Below the pieces are notes generated by a model. That model had not been told where the DNA came from and searched no databases. It was given only the letters and a program-made list of their open reading frames with translations. The position numbers and the translations under genes were made by a program. From assembly GCA_963710665.1 (NCBI GenBank), contig CAVQBC010000006.1:62001-126000 (forward strand): a DNA stretch of 64,000 nt, read 5' to 3'. Numbering within the stretch: the stretch's first letter is position 1; each line of letters starts with the position of its first letter. The stretch comes from CAVQBC01 sp963710665 (lineage in GTDB: Bacteria; Actinomycetota; Thermoleophilia; Solirubrobacterales; Solirubrobacteraceae). Below, piece after piece: positions 26,719-36,279 of this stretch.

Positions 26719-29700
26719 ATGGATCTTGAGGCCGTGGAATGGCTGCCTTCAGGGGGTGGTTCGGGCCTCGTGCGGGTCCGGGCCCGCTGGACGTCCGACG
26801 ATGCGGGGGCCGGCGCGCTCCCGCGGCTGGGCGTGCGCGGCGGGCGGCCGGAGTCCGTGGAGCGCTTCGAGTCGCTGCCGGACGCCCGCGCCGGCGTGAC
26901 CCGCCCCGGGACGGTCTGGCGCGGCGCCTATGTCGTGCCGGCCGCGCTGTTCGAGTCCTCACCGCTCGAGCTGTGGCTCGAGTGGGAGAACGGCTCGCGC
27001 GTCCCGCTCCCCGCGCCCGCCCGCCCGGCGCCGCCGGGCGCGGCCACCGCGAGCGAGTCCGAGTCCGAGCCCGCGCCGGAGTCGGCGCCCGAGGCGGCGG
27101 CGGCCGCGCCCGCCGAGGACGAGGGCGGCCAGGTCATCCACCGCGCCGTGCTCGCGGAGCGTCGCGCCCGCAAGGCCGAGACCGCCGAGCGCGCCCAGGC
27201 CCGCGTCGCCGCCGAGGCGCTGAAGGCCGTCGAGGTCCTGGAGCTGCGGGGCGCCGAGCTCGAGCGCCGCATGGAGGCGCTGAGCGCCGAGCGCGACGCG
27301 CTGGCCGCGCAGGTCGAGCGCGGCGAGCCCGCCGCCGCGGCCGCCGAGGCCGGCGCCGCCCTCGCCCGGGCCGAGACGCGCGCGCAGCACCATCGCGAGG
27401 CGCTCGGCAGCGCGCTGGACTCGATGACCGAGCTGCGCTCCCGCTCCCGCGAGTGGCGCCTTCACCTGCGCACCAGCGAGCTCGCGCGCACCAGCGAGGC
27501 GGTGCGCCTCGCGGTGCTCGAGTCCGAGCGCGCCGCGCTCGGCCCCGAGCTCGGCGCCGCTCGTGCCGACGTCGCCCTCGGCGCACGCGAGCTCGAGCGC
27601 GAGCGCGAGCGGGGGCGCGAGCAGGCCGAGTCGCTGGCCTCCGCTCAGGCCGAGGCCGCCCGCGCCGCCGCGGACCTGTCCGCCGAGCGCGCCGCCCACG
27701 AGGCGACGCGTCGGCAGCTGGCCGACCGCGAGGCCGAGCTGGCGACCGTCAGCACCGAGCTCGAGCGCGTCACCGCCGCCCTCTCCGAGGCCCGTGCGGA
27801 GGCCGAGGCGCGGACCTCCGCGCTGGCCGGGCGCGTCACCGAGCTCGAGACGGCGCTCGAGACCGAGCGCCGCGCCGGTGCGTTCGCGGCCGCCGAGGCC
27901 GAGACGGCGCGTGCCGCCGGCTCCGCCGCGGTGGCGCGCTCGCGTGTCGAGGCCATCGCCCGGGCGGCGCTGGACCACGAGCTCGAGCGCGAGCGGGAGG
28001 CCCGCGAGGCGCTCGCCGTGGTGCTCGAGTCCGAGCGCGCCGCGAACCTGCGCGTCGCCGCCCAGCTCGAGGACGCGCGCGCCGCCGCCCAGGCGGCTCC
28101 GAGCGAGCTGGAGGACGAGCTTGCGAGCGCGGTCGACGCGCGGCAGCTCGCCGAGGCCGAGCTCGCCGACGAGCGCCAGGCCCGCCTCGGCGCCGAGGCC
28201 GAGCTGCGCGCGGCCCGTCAGGGCCGGCTCGAGGCCGAGGCGGAGCTGAGCGCCGCGCGCCAGGGCAGGCTCGAGGCGGAGGCGGAGCTCGCCGCCGCCC
28301 ACGAGGGCCGCCTGGAGGCCCAGGCCGAGCTCGCCGCCGCGCGCCAGGGGCGCCTGGACGCCGAGGCGGAGCTGGGCGTCGCGCGGCAGGAGCGGCTGGA
28401 CGTGGAGTCCGAGCTGGGTGCCGCGCGGGAGGGCCGTGAGGATCTCGCGGCGGAGCTGGACGCCGCCCGCCAGGCGCGCCGGGACGCGGAGGCGGCGCTC
28501 GGCGACGCCCACCAGAGCCGCGCCGGCGTCGAGGCGGAGCTCGAGGCCGCGCGTCAGGGCCGTGCGGACGTCGAGGCCGAGCTGGACCGCACGCGCCAGG
28601 GCCGGCTCGAGATCGAGGCGGAGCTGGGCGCCGTCCGCCAGGGGCTCGCCGACGCCGAGGCCCAGCTCGAGAGCGCGCGCCAGAGCCGCGCCGAGGCGGA
28701 GGCCCAGCTGGGCTCGGCGCGCCAGGGTCAGGCGGACGTCGAAGCCGAGCTCGGCGCGGCGCGCCAGGGCCGCGACGACGCGGAGGCGGCGCTCGGCGCG
28801 CTGCGCGAGGAGCGCATGGGCGTGGACGCGGAGCTCGCGGCGGAGCGCCGCGAGCGCTCGGCCGTGGACGCCGCGCTGGCCTCCGCTCGCCAGGGCCTCG
28901 CCGAGGAGCGCGAGTCGGCCGAGGGGCTGCGCTCCGAGCTCGAGGCCGAGCGCGCCGCGCGCGAGGCCGACCAGGCGACGCTCACCGCGCTCGAGGCCGA
29001 CGTGATGGCCGCGCGCGAGGCGCGGGACATCGCGCAGGCGTCGATCTTCGCGCTCGACAACGAGCTCGTGACGGCGCGCGAGGCGCGCGACAGCGCCCGG
29101 GCGTCGGTGGTCGCGCTGGAGGGCGACGTCACGGCGGCGCGCGAGGCGCGCGACGAGGCGCAGGCGTCGATCGCGTCGCTCGAGGCGGAGCTCGGGGCGC
29201 TGCGCGACGCGCGGGACGCGGCCCAGGTCTCGGCGGCCGCGCTGCAGACCGACCTGACGGGTGCGCGCGAGACCGCGCAGGCGTCGATCGCGTCGCTCGA
29301 GGCCGAGCTGGTGGCGACGCGCGACGCGCGCGACACCGCGCAGACGCGGATCGTCTCGCTGGAGGAGGACCTCACGCAGGCGCGCGAGGCGGGCGACCGG
29401 GCGCAGGGCACGATCGCCGCGCTGGAGGCGGACGTCGCGGAGGCCCGCGAGGCGCGCGACGAGGCGCAGGCGTCGATCACCTCGCTCCAGACCGAGCTCG
29501 ACACGGTGCGCGACGAGCGGAACTCCGCCGAGGCCGCCGCCGCCGCCCTCGAGTCCGACCTGGAGCGCGCGCGCGACAGCGCCGAGGCGTCGATCGCCGC
29601 GCTGGAGGCCGACGTGGTGGCGGTGCGCGACGCGCACGTGGCCGCGCAGGCCTCGATCGCGTCGCTCGAGAGCGAGCTCGCGTCGGTGCGCGAGGCGCGG

Positions 29701-32490
29701 GACGCGGCGCGTGCGTCGGCGGCCTCGCTGGAGGGCGACGTGGCGACGACGCGGGACGACGCGCGCGCCTCGATCGCCTCGCTCGAGTCCGACGTGGCGG
29801 CGGCGCGCGAGGCCCACGAGGGCGCGCGGGCGTCGATCGCGTCGCTCGAGGGCGAGCTCGCGTCGGTGCGCGAGGCGCGCGAGGCCGCCCAGGCGGCGGC
29901 CGCCTCGCTGGAGGCGGATCTCGCCGGGCTGCGCGAGGCGCACGCCGGCGCGCAGATGTCGATCGCCGCGCTGGAGTCCGACGTGGCGGCGGCGCGGAGC
30001 GCGAACGCGGACGCGCAGTCGTCGATCGCCGCGCTCGAGAGCGAGCTCGGGGAGGCGCGCGACGCGCGGGACGCCGCGCGCGCGTCGGCGGCCGCGCTCG
30101 AGGCCGACGTGACGGCCGCGCGGCAGGCGCACGCGGGCGCGCAGGCGTCGATCGCGTCGCTCGAGACCGACCTCGCCGGCGCGCGCGAGGCACGGGACGC
30201 CGCGCAGGCGTCGGCCGCGGCGCTGATCGCCGACGTGGCCAACGCGCGCGATGCGCACGACACCGCCCAGGCCTCGCTGACCGCGATCCAGTCCGAGGCG
30301 CGCGCCACGCGCGAGGCGCGCGACGTCGCCGAGCGGTCGGTCGCGGCGCTCGAGACCGAGCTGAACGCGACGCGCGAGGCGCGCGACGCCGCCCACCGCC
30401 AGGTCGCGTCGCTCGAGGCGGACCTGCGGGCCGCCCGCGAGGGGCGCGAGGGGGCCGAGACGTCGATCGGCTCGCTCGAGGCCGAGCTGCAGTCCACGCG
30501 GGAGGCGCGCGACGCCGCGGAGCGGTCGGTCGCGTCGCTCGAGGCCGAGCTGGGGTCGACCCGCGAGGCGCGCGACAGCGCCCAGCGGTCGCTGACGGCG
30601 CTCGAGGCCGAGGTCGCCTCGACCCGCGAGGCCCGCGACGCCGCACAGGAGTCGGTCGCCGCGCTCGAGGCCGAGGTGCGCGCCTCCCGCGAGGCGCGCG
30701 AGGCCGCCGAGCGGTCGGTCGAGGCGCTCGACGCGGAGGTGACCGCCGCCCGGCAGGCGCACGAGGCCGCCCAGCAGAACGTCGCCGCGCTCCAGGCCGA
30801 CGTGCTCGCCTCCCACGAGGCGCGCGACCACGCCGAGCAGTCGATGGCCTCGCTCCAGGCCGACGTGCTCGCCGCCCACGAGGCCCGCGACGCCGCCGAG
30901 GAGTCGCTGAAGGCGCTCGAGGGCGAGGCGATCGCCGTGCTCGACGCGCGCGACATGGCCGAGGCGTCGCTCGCCGAGCTCGAGAACGACTACCGCGACG
31001 CGTGCGCGGCTCGCGACGCGGCCGAGGCGTCACTCGCCGAGCTGCGCGACGCCACCGCCCGCGAGGGATCAAGCCTGCAGGCGCGCATCGTCGAGCTCGA
31101 CCGCCGCGCCGCCGGGCTCGCCGACGAGCTCTCGCTCGAGCGCGCCGCCCGTGAGCACGCGGAGGCGTCGGCCGCCGTGCCGCGCCCGTCCGAGCCCGAG
31201 GCGCGCACGATGGTCGACGACATCGAGGCCGCCGCGGCCGCCCTGCGCCAGCGCTTCCCGACAGAGGCCCCGCCCGAGCCGCAACCTCGACCGGAGCCCG
31301 AGGCTCCGACCCAGCCCCCGCAGGACTTCCGGCGCACCGTCGAGCGCGAGCTGACCCCGTTCGCGGACGTGTCGCCCGAGGCCCCGCCCTACGAGGAGGC
31401 CGGGGTCGAGACGCAGCCGGCCGGGGAGGCCCCGCCGTACGAGGAGGCCCCGCCCTACGAGGAGACCGGGGCCGAGACGCGGCCGTATGGGGAGGCCCCG
31501 CCCGCCGGGCCGCGCCCCGAGCGCGTCAGCGGCACCGTCGTCGACGAGGACGCCGACTACGAGCCGGAGGACGAGGGCGAGGCGCCTCCCGCCGAGGAGC
31601 AGCCGCTCGAGGAGCCGCCGGTCGAGGAGCCGACGCTCGAGACGCCGCTTGCCGAGGAGCCCGAGCCGATGCCGCGGGCGATCCGCTCGCCCAGCCTGCC
31701 GCCGCCGCGCGCCCACATCACCGGCGACGCGGCGCGGGACTACCCCTGGCTCCGCGGCGCGCTGGTCAAGCTCGCCCACGACGATCCGCGGACCGCCGGG
31801 CGCCTGCTGGTGTCGCTGCTGCCCGCCCAGGGGCCGCTGCTCCCCGGCCCCGTCGACTACGACCTCACCATCCGCGGGCTCGGCACGTTCGCGATCGGCG
31901 TCGGCGGCGGCCGCGCCTCCGTGGCGCCGCTGGCGTCGCCCCGTCCCCGCAGCGACGCGGAGTTCCACCTGCAGGCCGACGCCCTCACGCTCGCCGAGCT
32001 GCTCGCGGGCGTGCAGCGCAAGATCAGCCGCTTCGGCGGCGCCGCGCGGGTCACCGGCCGCCGCCGGCGGCTGAAGGTGCTCGAGAACCTGCCGCACACC
32101 CATGCGAACCTCGTCGACGCCGCCAACTTCGGGGCGCAGTTCGAGCCCGGGGCGATCTTCCGCGCGCTGCCCTACGCCATCCACCCGGCGTGGACCAAGG
32201 GCCACGTGTTCACGGTCGCCCAGGAGATCACGTCCGACCCGCCGGAGACCTGGTACGTCAAGGTCGCCGACGGCTCGGTGTCGGTCGACTTCAACGAGCC
32301 GCCCGACGTCGACGCGACGGTGACGATGACGCCCGAGGGCTTCAACTGCCTGATGCGCCGCGAGACCCCGCTGCCCCGCGACCGGCCGGTGATCCGCGGC
32401 GACCGGCACGCGGTCGCCGTGCTCAAGGGCTGGCTCGACGAGGCGCAGGGCATCGAGGCCGAGGACGAGTCGGAGGACTTCGTCGACTAG
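26719..32490 (+). CDS. giant coiled-coil repeat protein with C-terminal SCP2-like modules
   Basis: A predicted 1923-residue cytoplasmic protein without signal peptide or membrane segment. Residues 1-110 form a small beta-rich domain (LEAVEWLPSGGGSGLVRVRARW) followed by an acidic Ala/Pro linker. About 140-1490 is one long coiled coil: irregular heptads to 479, eighteen 14-residue units (480-731), then thirty-three units of mostly 21 residues (757-1440). A Pro/Glu-rich linker with EAPPYEE repeats (about 1510-1660) leads to two SCP2-like lipid-binding modules (about 1665-1790 and 1800-1915). A filament or scaffold with a hydrophobic-ligand head is an inference. The ATG at 26719, after GAGGGGGTGAGG, is preferred; a GTG at 26677 is possible. 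Confidence 0.85.
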   Translation: MDLEAVEWLPSGGGSGLVRVRARWTSDDAGAGALPRLGVRGGRPESVERFESLPDARAGVTRPGTVWRGAYVVPAALFESSPLELWLEWENGSRVPLPAPARPAPPGAATASESESEPAPESAPEAAAAAPAEDEGGQVIHRAVLAERRARKAETAERAQARVAAEALKAVEVLELRGAELERRMEALSAERDALAAQVERGEPAAAAAEAGAALARAETRAQHHREALGSALDSMTELRSRSREWRLHLRTSELARTSEAVRLAVLESERAALGPELGAARADVALGARELERERERGREQAESLASAQAEAARAAADLSAERAAHEATRRQLADREAELATVSTELERVTAALSEARAEAEARTSALAGRVTELETALETERRAGAFAAAEAETARAAGSAAVARSRVEAIARAALDHELEREREAREALAVVLESERAANLRVAAQLEDARAAAQAAPSELEDELASAVDARQLAEAELADERQARLGAEAELRAARQGRLEAEAELSAARQGRLEAEAELAAAHEGRLEAQAELAAARQGRLDAEAELGVARQERLDVESELGAAREGREDLAAELDAARQARRDAEAALGDAHQSRAGVEAELEAARQGRADVEAELDRTRQGRLEIEAELGAVRQGLADAEAQLESARQSRAEAEAQLGSARQGQADVEAELGAARQGRDDAEAALGALREERMGVDAELAAERRERSAVDAALASARQGLAEERESAEGLRSELEAERAAREADQATLTALEADVMAAREARDIAQASIFALDNELVTAREARDSARASVVALEGDVTAAREARDEAQASIASLEAELGALRDARDAAQVSAAALQTDLTGARETAQASIASLEAELVATRDARDTAQTRIVSLEEDLTQAREAGDRAQGTIAALEADVAEAREARDEAQASITSLQTELDTVRDERNSAEAAAAALESDLERARDSAEASIAALEADVVAVRDAHVAAQASIASLESELASVREARDAARASAASLEGDVATTRDDARASIASLESDVAAAREAHEGARASIASLEGELASVREAREAAQAAAASLEADLAGLREAHAGAQMSIAALESDVAAARSANADAQSSIAALESELGEARDARDAARASAAALEADVTAARQAHAGAQASIASLETDLAGAREARDAAQASAAALIADVANARDAHDTAQASLTAIQSEARATREARDVAERSVAALETELNATREARDAAHRQVASLEADLRAAREGREGAETSIGSLEAELQSTREARDAAERSVASLEAELGSTREARDSAQRSLTALEAEVASTREARDAAQESVAALEAEVRASREAREAAERSVEALDAEVTAARQAHEAAQQNVAALQADVLASHEARDHAEQSMASLQADVLAAHEARDAAEESLKALEGEAIAVLDARDMAEASLAELENDYRDACAARDAAEASLAELRDATAREGSSLQARIVELDRRAAGLADELSLERAAREHAEASAAVPRPSEPEARTMVDDIEAAAAALRQRFPTEAPPEPQPRPEPEAPTQPPQDFRRTVERELTPFADVSPEAPPYEEAGVETQPAGEAPPYEEAPPYEETGAETRPYGEAPPAGPRPERVSGTVVDEDADYEPEDEGEAPPAEEQPLEEPPVEEPTLETPLAEEPEPMPRAIRSPSLPPPRAHITGDAARDYPWLRGALVKLAHDDPRTAGRLLVSLLPAQGPLLPGPVDYDLTIRGLGTFAIGVGGGRASVAPLASPRPRSDAEFHLQADALTLAELLAGVQRKISRFGGAARVTGRRRRLKVLENLPHTHANLVDAANFGAQFEPGAIFRALPYAIHPAWTKGHVFTVAQEITSDPPETWYVKVADGSVSVDFNEPPDVDATVTMTPEGFNCLMRRETPLPRDRPVIRGDRHAVAVLKGWLDEAQGIEAEDESEDFVD
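28156..28911 (+). repeat. eighteen tandem 42-bp units coding for 14-residue coiled-coil repeats
   Basis: Eighteen in-frame units of exactly 42 bp with the consensus AELxAARQGRLxAE, two heptads each. No unit differs in length. Conserved Leu at position 3 and Ala at the core positions keep the heptad register through the whole block. Confidence 0.85.
28987..31038 (+). repeat. thirty-three tandem 63-bp units (three of 54 bp) coding for 21-residue coiled-coil repeats
   Basis: Consensus unit xLEAxVxAAREARDAAxASxA, three heptads. Thirty units have 21 residues; units 5, 10 and 13 have 18 (for example ALQTDLTGARETAQASIA), which lack three residues after the central ARE or ARD and so insert a stutter into the heptad phase. 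All units are in frame and sequence divergence is moderate, with selection for the protein pattern. Confidence 0.85.
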
Positions 32491-32536
32491 CGGACCGCAG
32501 CCGGCCCGGCGGGCCGTGCCGACCCGGCACGGCCGG

Positions 32537-32695
32537 GAGTTCGGCCCCAAGAGAAGGTTGGAGCCCTGCACCACGCGCGGGGGCCGAACTCCGAAGACAA
32601 TCGCCCCCAGGGCGATTGTCCGCCCACCAGGGTTGGTGCCCGGCGCGGCGTCTGACGCCGAAACTCCGAAGACAATCGCCCCCCAGGGCGATTGT
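32537..32695. repeat. intergenic inverted and tandem repeats before dnaE
   Basis: Two copies of a hairpin with an 11-bp stem, GACAATCGCCC and GGGCGATTGTC, lie at 32596-32620 and 32671-32695, exactly 75 bp apart, each preceded by AACTCCGAA. Parts of the preceding sequence (GGTTGGxGCCC) also repeat with the same 75-bp period. A further long inverted repeat pairs AGTTCGGCCCC near 32539 with GGGGCCGAACT near 32580. No T-runs follow, so these may be U-less terminators or a repetitive extragenic palindrome family. Confidence 0.7.
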
Positions 32696-32711
32696 CCGCC
32701 GCCCGGGCGCC

Positions 32712-32717
32712 TAGTCT
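32712..32717 (+). promoter_or_regulatory. -10 hexamer TAGTCT upstream of dnaE
   Basis: TAGTCT ends 10 nt before the dnaE GTG, just after the second intergenic hairpin. No Shine-Dalgarno of note follows. Confidence 0.45.
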
Positions 32718-32727
32718 CCAGGTCTCC

Positions 32728-35700
32728 GTGAGCACTCCGACCTGCGCGCACCTCCACGTCCACTCCGAGTACTCGCTGCTCGACGGCGCGTGCAGCATCG
32801 ACGGCCTGGCCGCCCGCGCGGCGGAGTTCGGCCAGCCGGCGCTCGGCCTCACCGATCACGGCGTCATGAACGGCTCGGTCGAGCTCTTCAAGGCCTGCCG
32901 CAAGCACGGGATCAAGCCGCTGCTGGGGCTCGAGGCCTACTACGTCGACGACCGCACCGAGCGCGAGCAGAACGTCGAGCGCAACCACCTCACGCTGCTC
33001 GCCGAGACCGACGAGGGCTACCGCAACCTGGTCAAGCTCTCCAGCGCGGGCTTCCTCGAGGGCCTGCACCGCGGCAAGCCCGGGGTCGACCTCGAGCTGC
33101 TCTCGCGCCACGGCGACGGCGTGATCTGCCTCACCGGCTGCCTGGCCTCCCGCACGAGCCGCCGCATCGCCGAGGGCCGGCCCCAGGAGGCGCGCGCCCA
33201 CGTCGACGAGCTGGTGCAGGTCTTCGGGCCCGAGGACGTCTACTTCGAGGTCCAGCGCAACGGGCTGGAGGAGCAGGAGAAGGTCAACGAGGCCGTCACC
33301 CGCTTCGCGCGCGAGCTCGGGCGGCCGCTCGTCGCGACCGCCGACGTGCACTACCTCCGCCGCGAGGACTTCCACCACCACGCCGCGCTGCTGTGCGTGC
33401 AGACCAAGTCGACGCTCGCGCAGCCCAAGATGTCCTTCGAGGCGAACGAGTTCTACCTCAAGAGCTCGGAGGAGATGGCGCAGTCGTTCTCCGACATGCC
33501 GGAGGCCGTCGCCGCCACGCTCGAGATCGCGGAGCGCTGCAGCACCGAGATCGAGCTCGGCAAGCAGCTCATCCCGCGGTTCGAGACCCCGGACGGCGAG
33601 CCCGAGCGCGACTACCTGCGCTCGCTGGTCATGGACGGGCTGCGGACCCGCTACGGCGACCCGCCGCCCGCCGCCGCCGTCGAGCGCGCCGACATGGAGC
33701 TCGAGGTCATCGACACCATGGGCTTCTCGGCGTACTTCCTGATCGTCTGGGACTTCGTGTCGTTCGCCAAGCGCAACGGCATCGCGGTCGGGCCGGGCCG
33801 CGGCTCGGCGGCGGGGTCGATCGTCGCCTACTGCCTGCAGATCACCGACGTCGACCCGATCCGCTACGACCTGCTCTTCGAGCGCTTCCTCAACGCCGAG
33901 CGCGTGTCGATGCCCGACATCGACATCGACTTCTCCGTGCGCGGCCGCGAGCAGGTCATCCGCTACGTGACCGAGAAGTACGGCTCGGACCGCGTCGCGC
34001 AGATCATCACCTTCGGCAAGATGTTCCCGCGCGCCGCGACCCGCGACGCCGCGCGCGTCCTCGGCCACGACTACGGCGTCGGCGACCGCCTCGCGAAGCT
34101 CATCCCCGACCCGATCATGGGCCGGCCGCCGAGCTTCGAGGACTGCCTGCAGCCGGGCACCGAGCTCGCCGGCGCCTACGGCAGCGACCCCACCGCCAAG
34201 CAGATCGTCGACGTCGCGCGCGGGCTCGAGGGCATCGTCCGCAACGCGTCGATCCATGCCGCCGCGGTGGTGATCTCCGACCGGCCGCTGACCGACATCG
34301 TGCCGCTGCAGCTCGCGGACGCCGGCAACGGCGAGGACGGCAAGAAGGTCTACCGCACGGTCACGCAGCTCTCCATGAAGCCGATCGAGGAGATCGGCCT
34401 GCTCAAGATGGACTTCCTCGGGCTGCGCAACCTCGACGTGATCGAGGACACGATCGCGATCCTCGGGCGCTCGACCGGCGAGCGGCTGGACATGGCCAAC
34501 CTCCCGCTCGACGACGAGAAGACCTACGAGATGATGTCCCGGGGCGACTCGATCGGCGTGTTCCAGTTCGAGTCCGAGGGCATGCGCGAGGCGCTGCGGC
34601 GCGTGCAGCCGACCGAGTTCGAGGACCTGGTGGCGCTCGTCGCGCTCTACCGGCCGGGCGCGATGGACCAGATCCCCGCCTACGCGCGCGGCAAGCGCAA
34701 CCCGGAGACCATCGCCTACATCGACGACCGCCTGCGGCCCATCACCGAGGCCACCAAGGGCGTCATCCTCTACCAGGAGCAGTCGATGCAGATCGCCAAG
34801 GGGCTGGCCGGCTTCAGCGGCCCGCGCGCGGACGACCTGCGCAAGGCGATCGGCAAGAAGAACCGCGAGGCGATGGCCAAGCTCAAGCCCGAGTTCTACG
34901 AGGGCTGCCGGTCCTCCGGCACGAGCGAGTCGGTGATCGAGCGCCTGTGGGAGACCAACGAGCGCAGCGCCGACTACAGCTTCAACCGCTCCCACGCCGC
35001 GTGCTACGCGCTGATCGCCTACCGGACCGCGTGGTTGAAGGCGAACTACCCCGCCGAGTACATGGCCGCGCTGATCTCCTCGGTGATGGACACCAAGGAC
35101 AAGGTCCCGTTCTTCGTCAACCAGGCGGAGGGCATGGGGATCGAGATCCTGCCGCCCGACGTCAACGAGTCCGACCACGAGTTCGTCGTCGTCGACGGCA
35201 ACATCCGCTTCGGTCTCGACGCGGTGAAGGGCGTCGGCCACGCGGCGGTCGAGGCGATGAAGGCGGCCCGCGAGGACGGGGGCCCGTTCACCTCGCTGTG
35301 GGACTTCTGCGCCCGGGTGGACGCGCGCACGGTCAACAAGCGCGCGATCGAGGCGCTGATCAAGTGCGGGGCCTTCGGCTCCACCGGCGCCTCGCGCAAG
35401 GGCATGCTCGCGGTGCTCGACTCGGCCCAGGGCGCCGGCCAGAAGGTCCAGCAGGACGCCCAGATCGGGCAGGGCTCGATCTTCGACCTGGCCGGGATGG
35501 ACGGCGCCGCCGCCCCCTCGCCGTTCGCGGCGCCGAGCCACCCGCCCATCCCCGGCGAGGAGCTCGAGCGGCCCGCGCTGCTGGCGATGGAGAAGGAGTC
35601 GATCGGGGTGTTCATCACCGAGCACCCGCTCAAGCGCGTGCGCGAGGCGCTGCGCGTGAAGGCCGACTGCGCCTGCAACGAGGTGATGGACCGCCGCGAC

Positions 35701-36261
35701 GGCGACTTCGTGAAGGTCGGCGGGATGGTCGCCGCGGCGAAGAAGATCCGCGCCCGCAGCGGCGCGCTGCTGATGTTCGCCACGCTCGACGACCTCGACG
35801 GCCAGGTCGAGCTGATGGTCTTCGAGAAGGCGCTGGCCGCCGCCGAAGGCGTGCTCGAGCAGGACCAGATCGTGCTCGCCCGTGGCCGGGTCGACCACAA
35901 GGAGGCCGGCAAGGTCTGCGTGCTGGTCTCCGACGTCGAGCGCTTCGACCCGAGCGACGCCGAGGTCGAGAAGGCGCGCGTGAAGGTCGCCCGCGACGCG
36001 GAGGCCGCCGCGCCCAAGCCGCTGTGGCTGCGGGTCGACGCCGGGCGCCTGCCGGCGACCGTGATCGACGAGCTCAAGCGCATCGTCGAGGACTTCCCCG
36101 GCGAGTCCGAGGTCGTGCTCGAGATGCACACCCGCACCGGCCCCCGGCGGCTCAAGCTCGGCGAGGGCTACCGCGTGGCGGCGCGCAACGCCGCGCTGAA
36201 GGCCGAGCTCGACCGCGTGTTCGGCCCCGCGCTGCGCCCGGCGACGCCGGCTGCGGCCTGA
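32728..36261 (+). CDS. dnaE: DNA polymerase III alpha subunit
   Basis: An 1177-residue replicative polymerase. The PHP domain opens with HLHVHSEYSLLDGA and LTDHGVMNG; the palm contains GPGRGSAAGSIVAYCL and the catalytic aspartates in MPDIDIDFSVRGR; KQIV and YQEQSMQIAKGLAGF belong to the fingers and thumb; the C-terminal third has helix-hairpin-helix and OB-fold regions (VKVGGMVAAAKKIRARSG). Length and layout fit the DnaE1 type. Several PHP metal residues are kept, so a proofreading PHP as in mycobacteria is possible but not shown. GTG start. It converges with the endonuclease IV gene 18 bp downstream. Confidence 0.96.
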   Translation: MSTPTCAHLHVHSEYSLLDGACSIDGLAARAAEFGQPALGLTDHGVMNGSVELFKACRKHGIKPLLGLEAYYVDDRTEREQNVERNHLTLLAETDEGYRNLVKLSSAGFLEGLHRGKPGVDLELLSRHGDGVICLTGCLASRTSRRIAEGRPQEARAHVDELVQVFGPEDVYFEVQRNGLEEQEKVNEAVTRFARELGRPLVATADVHYLRREDFHHHAALLCVQTKSTLAQPKMSFEANEFYLKSSEEMAQSFSDMPEAVAATLEIAERCSTEIELGKQLIPRFETPDGEPERDYLRSLVMDGLRTRYGDPPPAAAVERADMELEVIDTMGFSAYFLIVWDFVSFAKRNGIAVGPGRGSAAGSIVAYCLQITDVDPIRYDLLFERFLNAERVSMPDIDIDFSVRGREQVIRYVTEKYGSDRVAQIITFGKMFPRAATRDAARVLGHDYGVGDRLAKLIPDPIMGRPPSFEDCLQPGTELAGAYGSDPTAKQIVDVARGLEGIVRNASIHAAAVVISDRPLTDIVPLQLADAGNGEDGKKVYRTVTQLSMKPIEEIGLLKMDFLGLRNLDVIEDTIAILGRSTGERLDMANLPLDDEKTYEMMSRGDSIGVFQFESEGMREALRRVQPTEFEDLVALVALYRPGAMDQIPAYARGKRNPETIAYIDDRLRPITEATKGVILYQEQSMQIAKGLAGFSGPRADDLRKAIGKKNREAMAKLKPEFYEGCRSSGTSESVIERLWETNERSADYSFNRSHAACYALIAYRTAWLKANYPAEYMAALISSVMDTKDKVPFFVNQAEGMGIEILPPDVNESDHEFVVVDGNIRFGLDAVKGVGHAAVEAMKAAREDGGPFTSLWDFCARVDARTVNKRAIEALIKCGAFGSTGASRKGMLAVLDSAQGAGQKVQQDAQIGQGSIFDLAGMDGAAAPSPFAAPSHPPIPGEELERPALLAMEKESIGVFITEHPLKRVREALRVKADCACNEVMDRRDGDFVKVGGMVAAAKKIRARSGALLMFATLDDLDGQVELMVFEKALAAAEGVLEQDQIVLARGRVDHKEAGKVCVLVSDVERFDPSDAEVEKARVKVARDAEAAAPKPLWLRVDAGRLPATVIDELKRIVEDFPGESEVVLEMHTRTGPRRLKLGEGYRVAARNAALKAELDRVFGPALRPATPAAA

Positions 36262-36279
36262 CCGGGCCCTGTCGCGCGC

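Noticed and set aside
28156..31038. Regular 42-bp and 63-bp repeats that could suggest a CRISPR array or satellite DNA
   Set aside because: There are no unique spacers between constant repeats; the units are contiguous, in frame and vary at silent and conservative positions, so they are coding coiled-coil repeats.
31069..36129. A 1686-codon open frame antisense to dnaE, and similar long antisense frames over the coiled-coil gene (26959-30879), pheT (8028-10847) and others
   Set aside because: In very GC-rich DNA the complementary strand of a gene lacks stop codons by composition. These frames have no start context or family motif and are rich in Arg, Ala and Gly, while the plus strand has clear domains.
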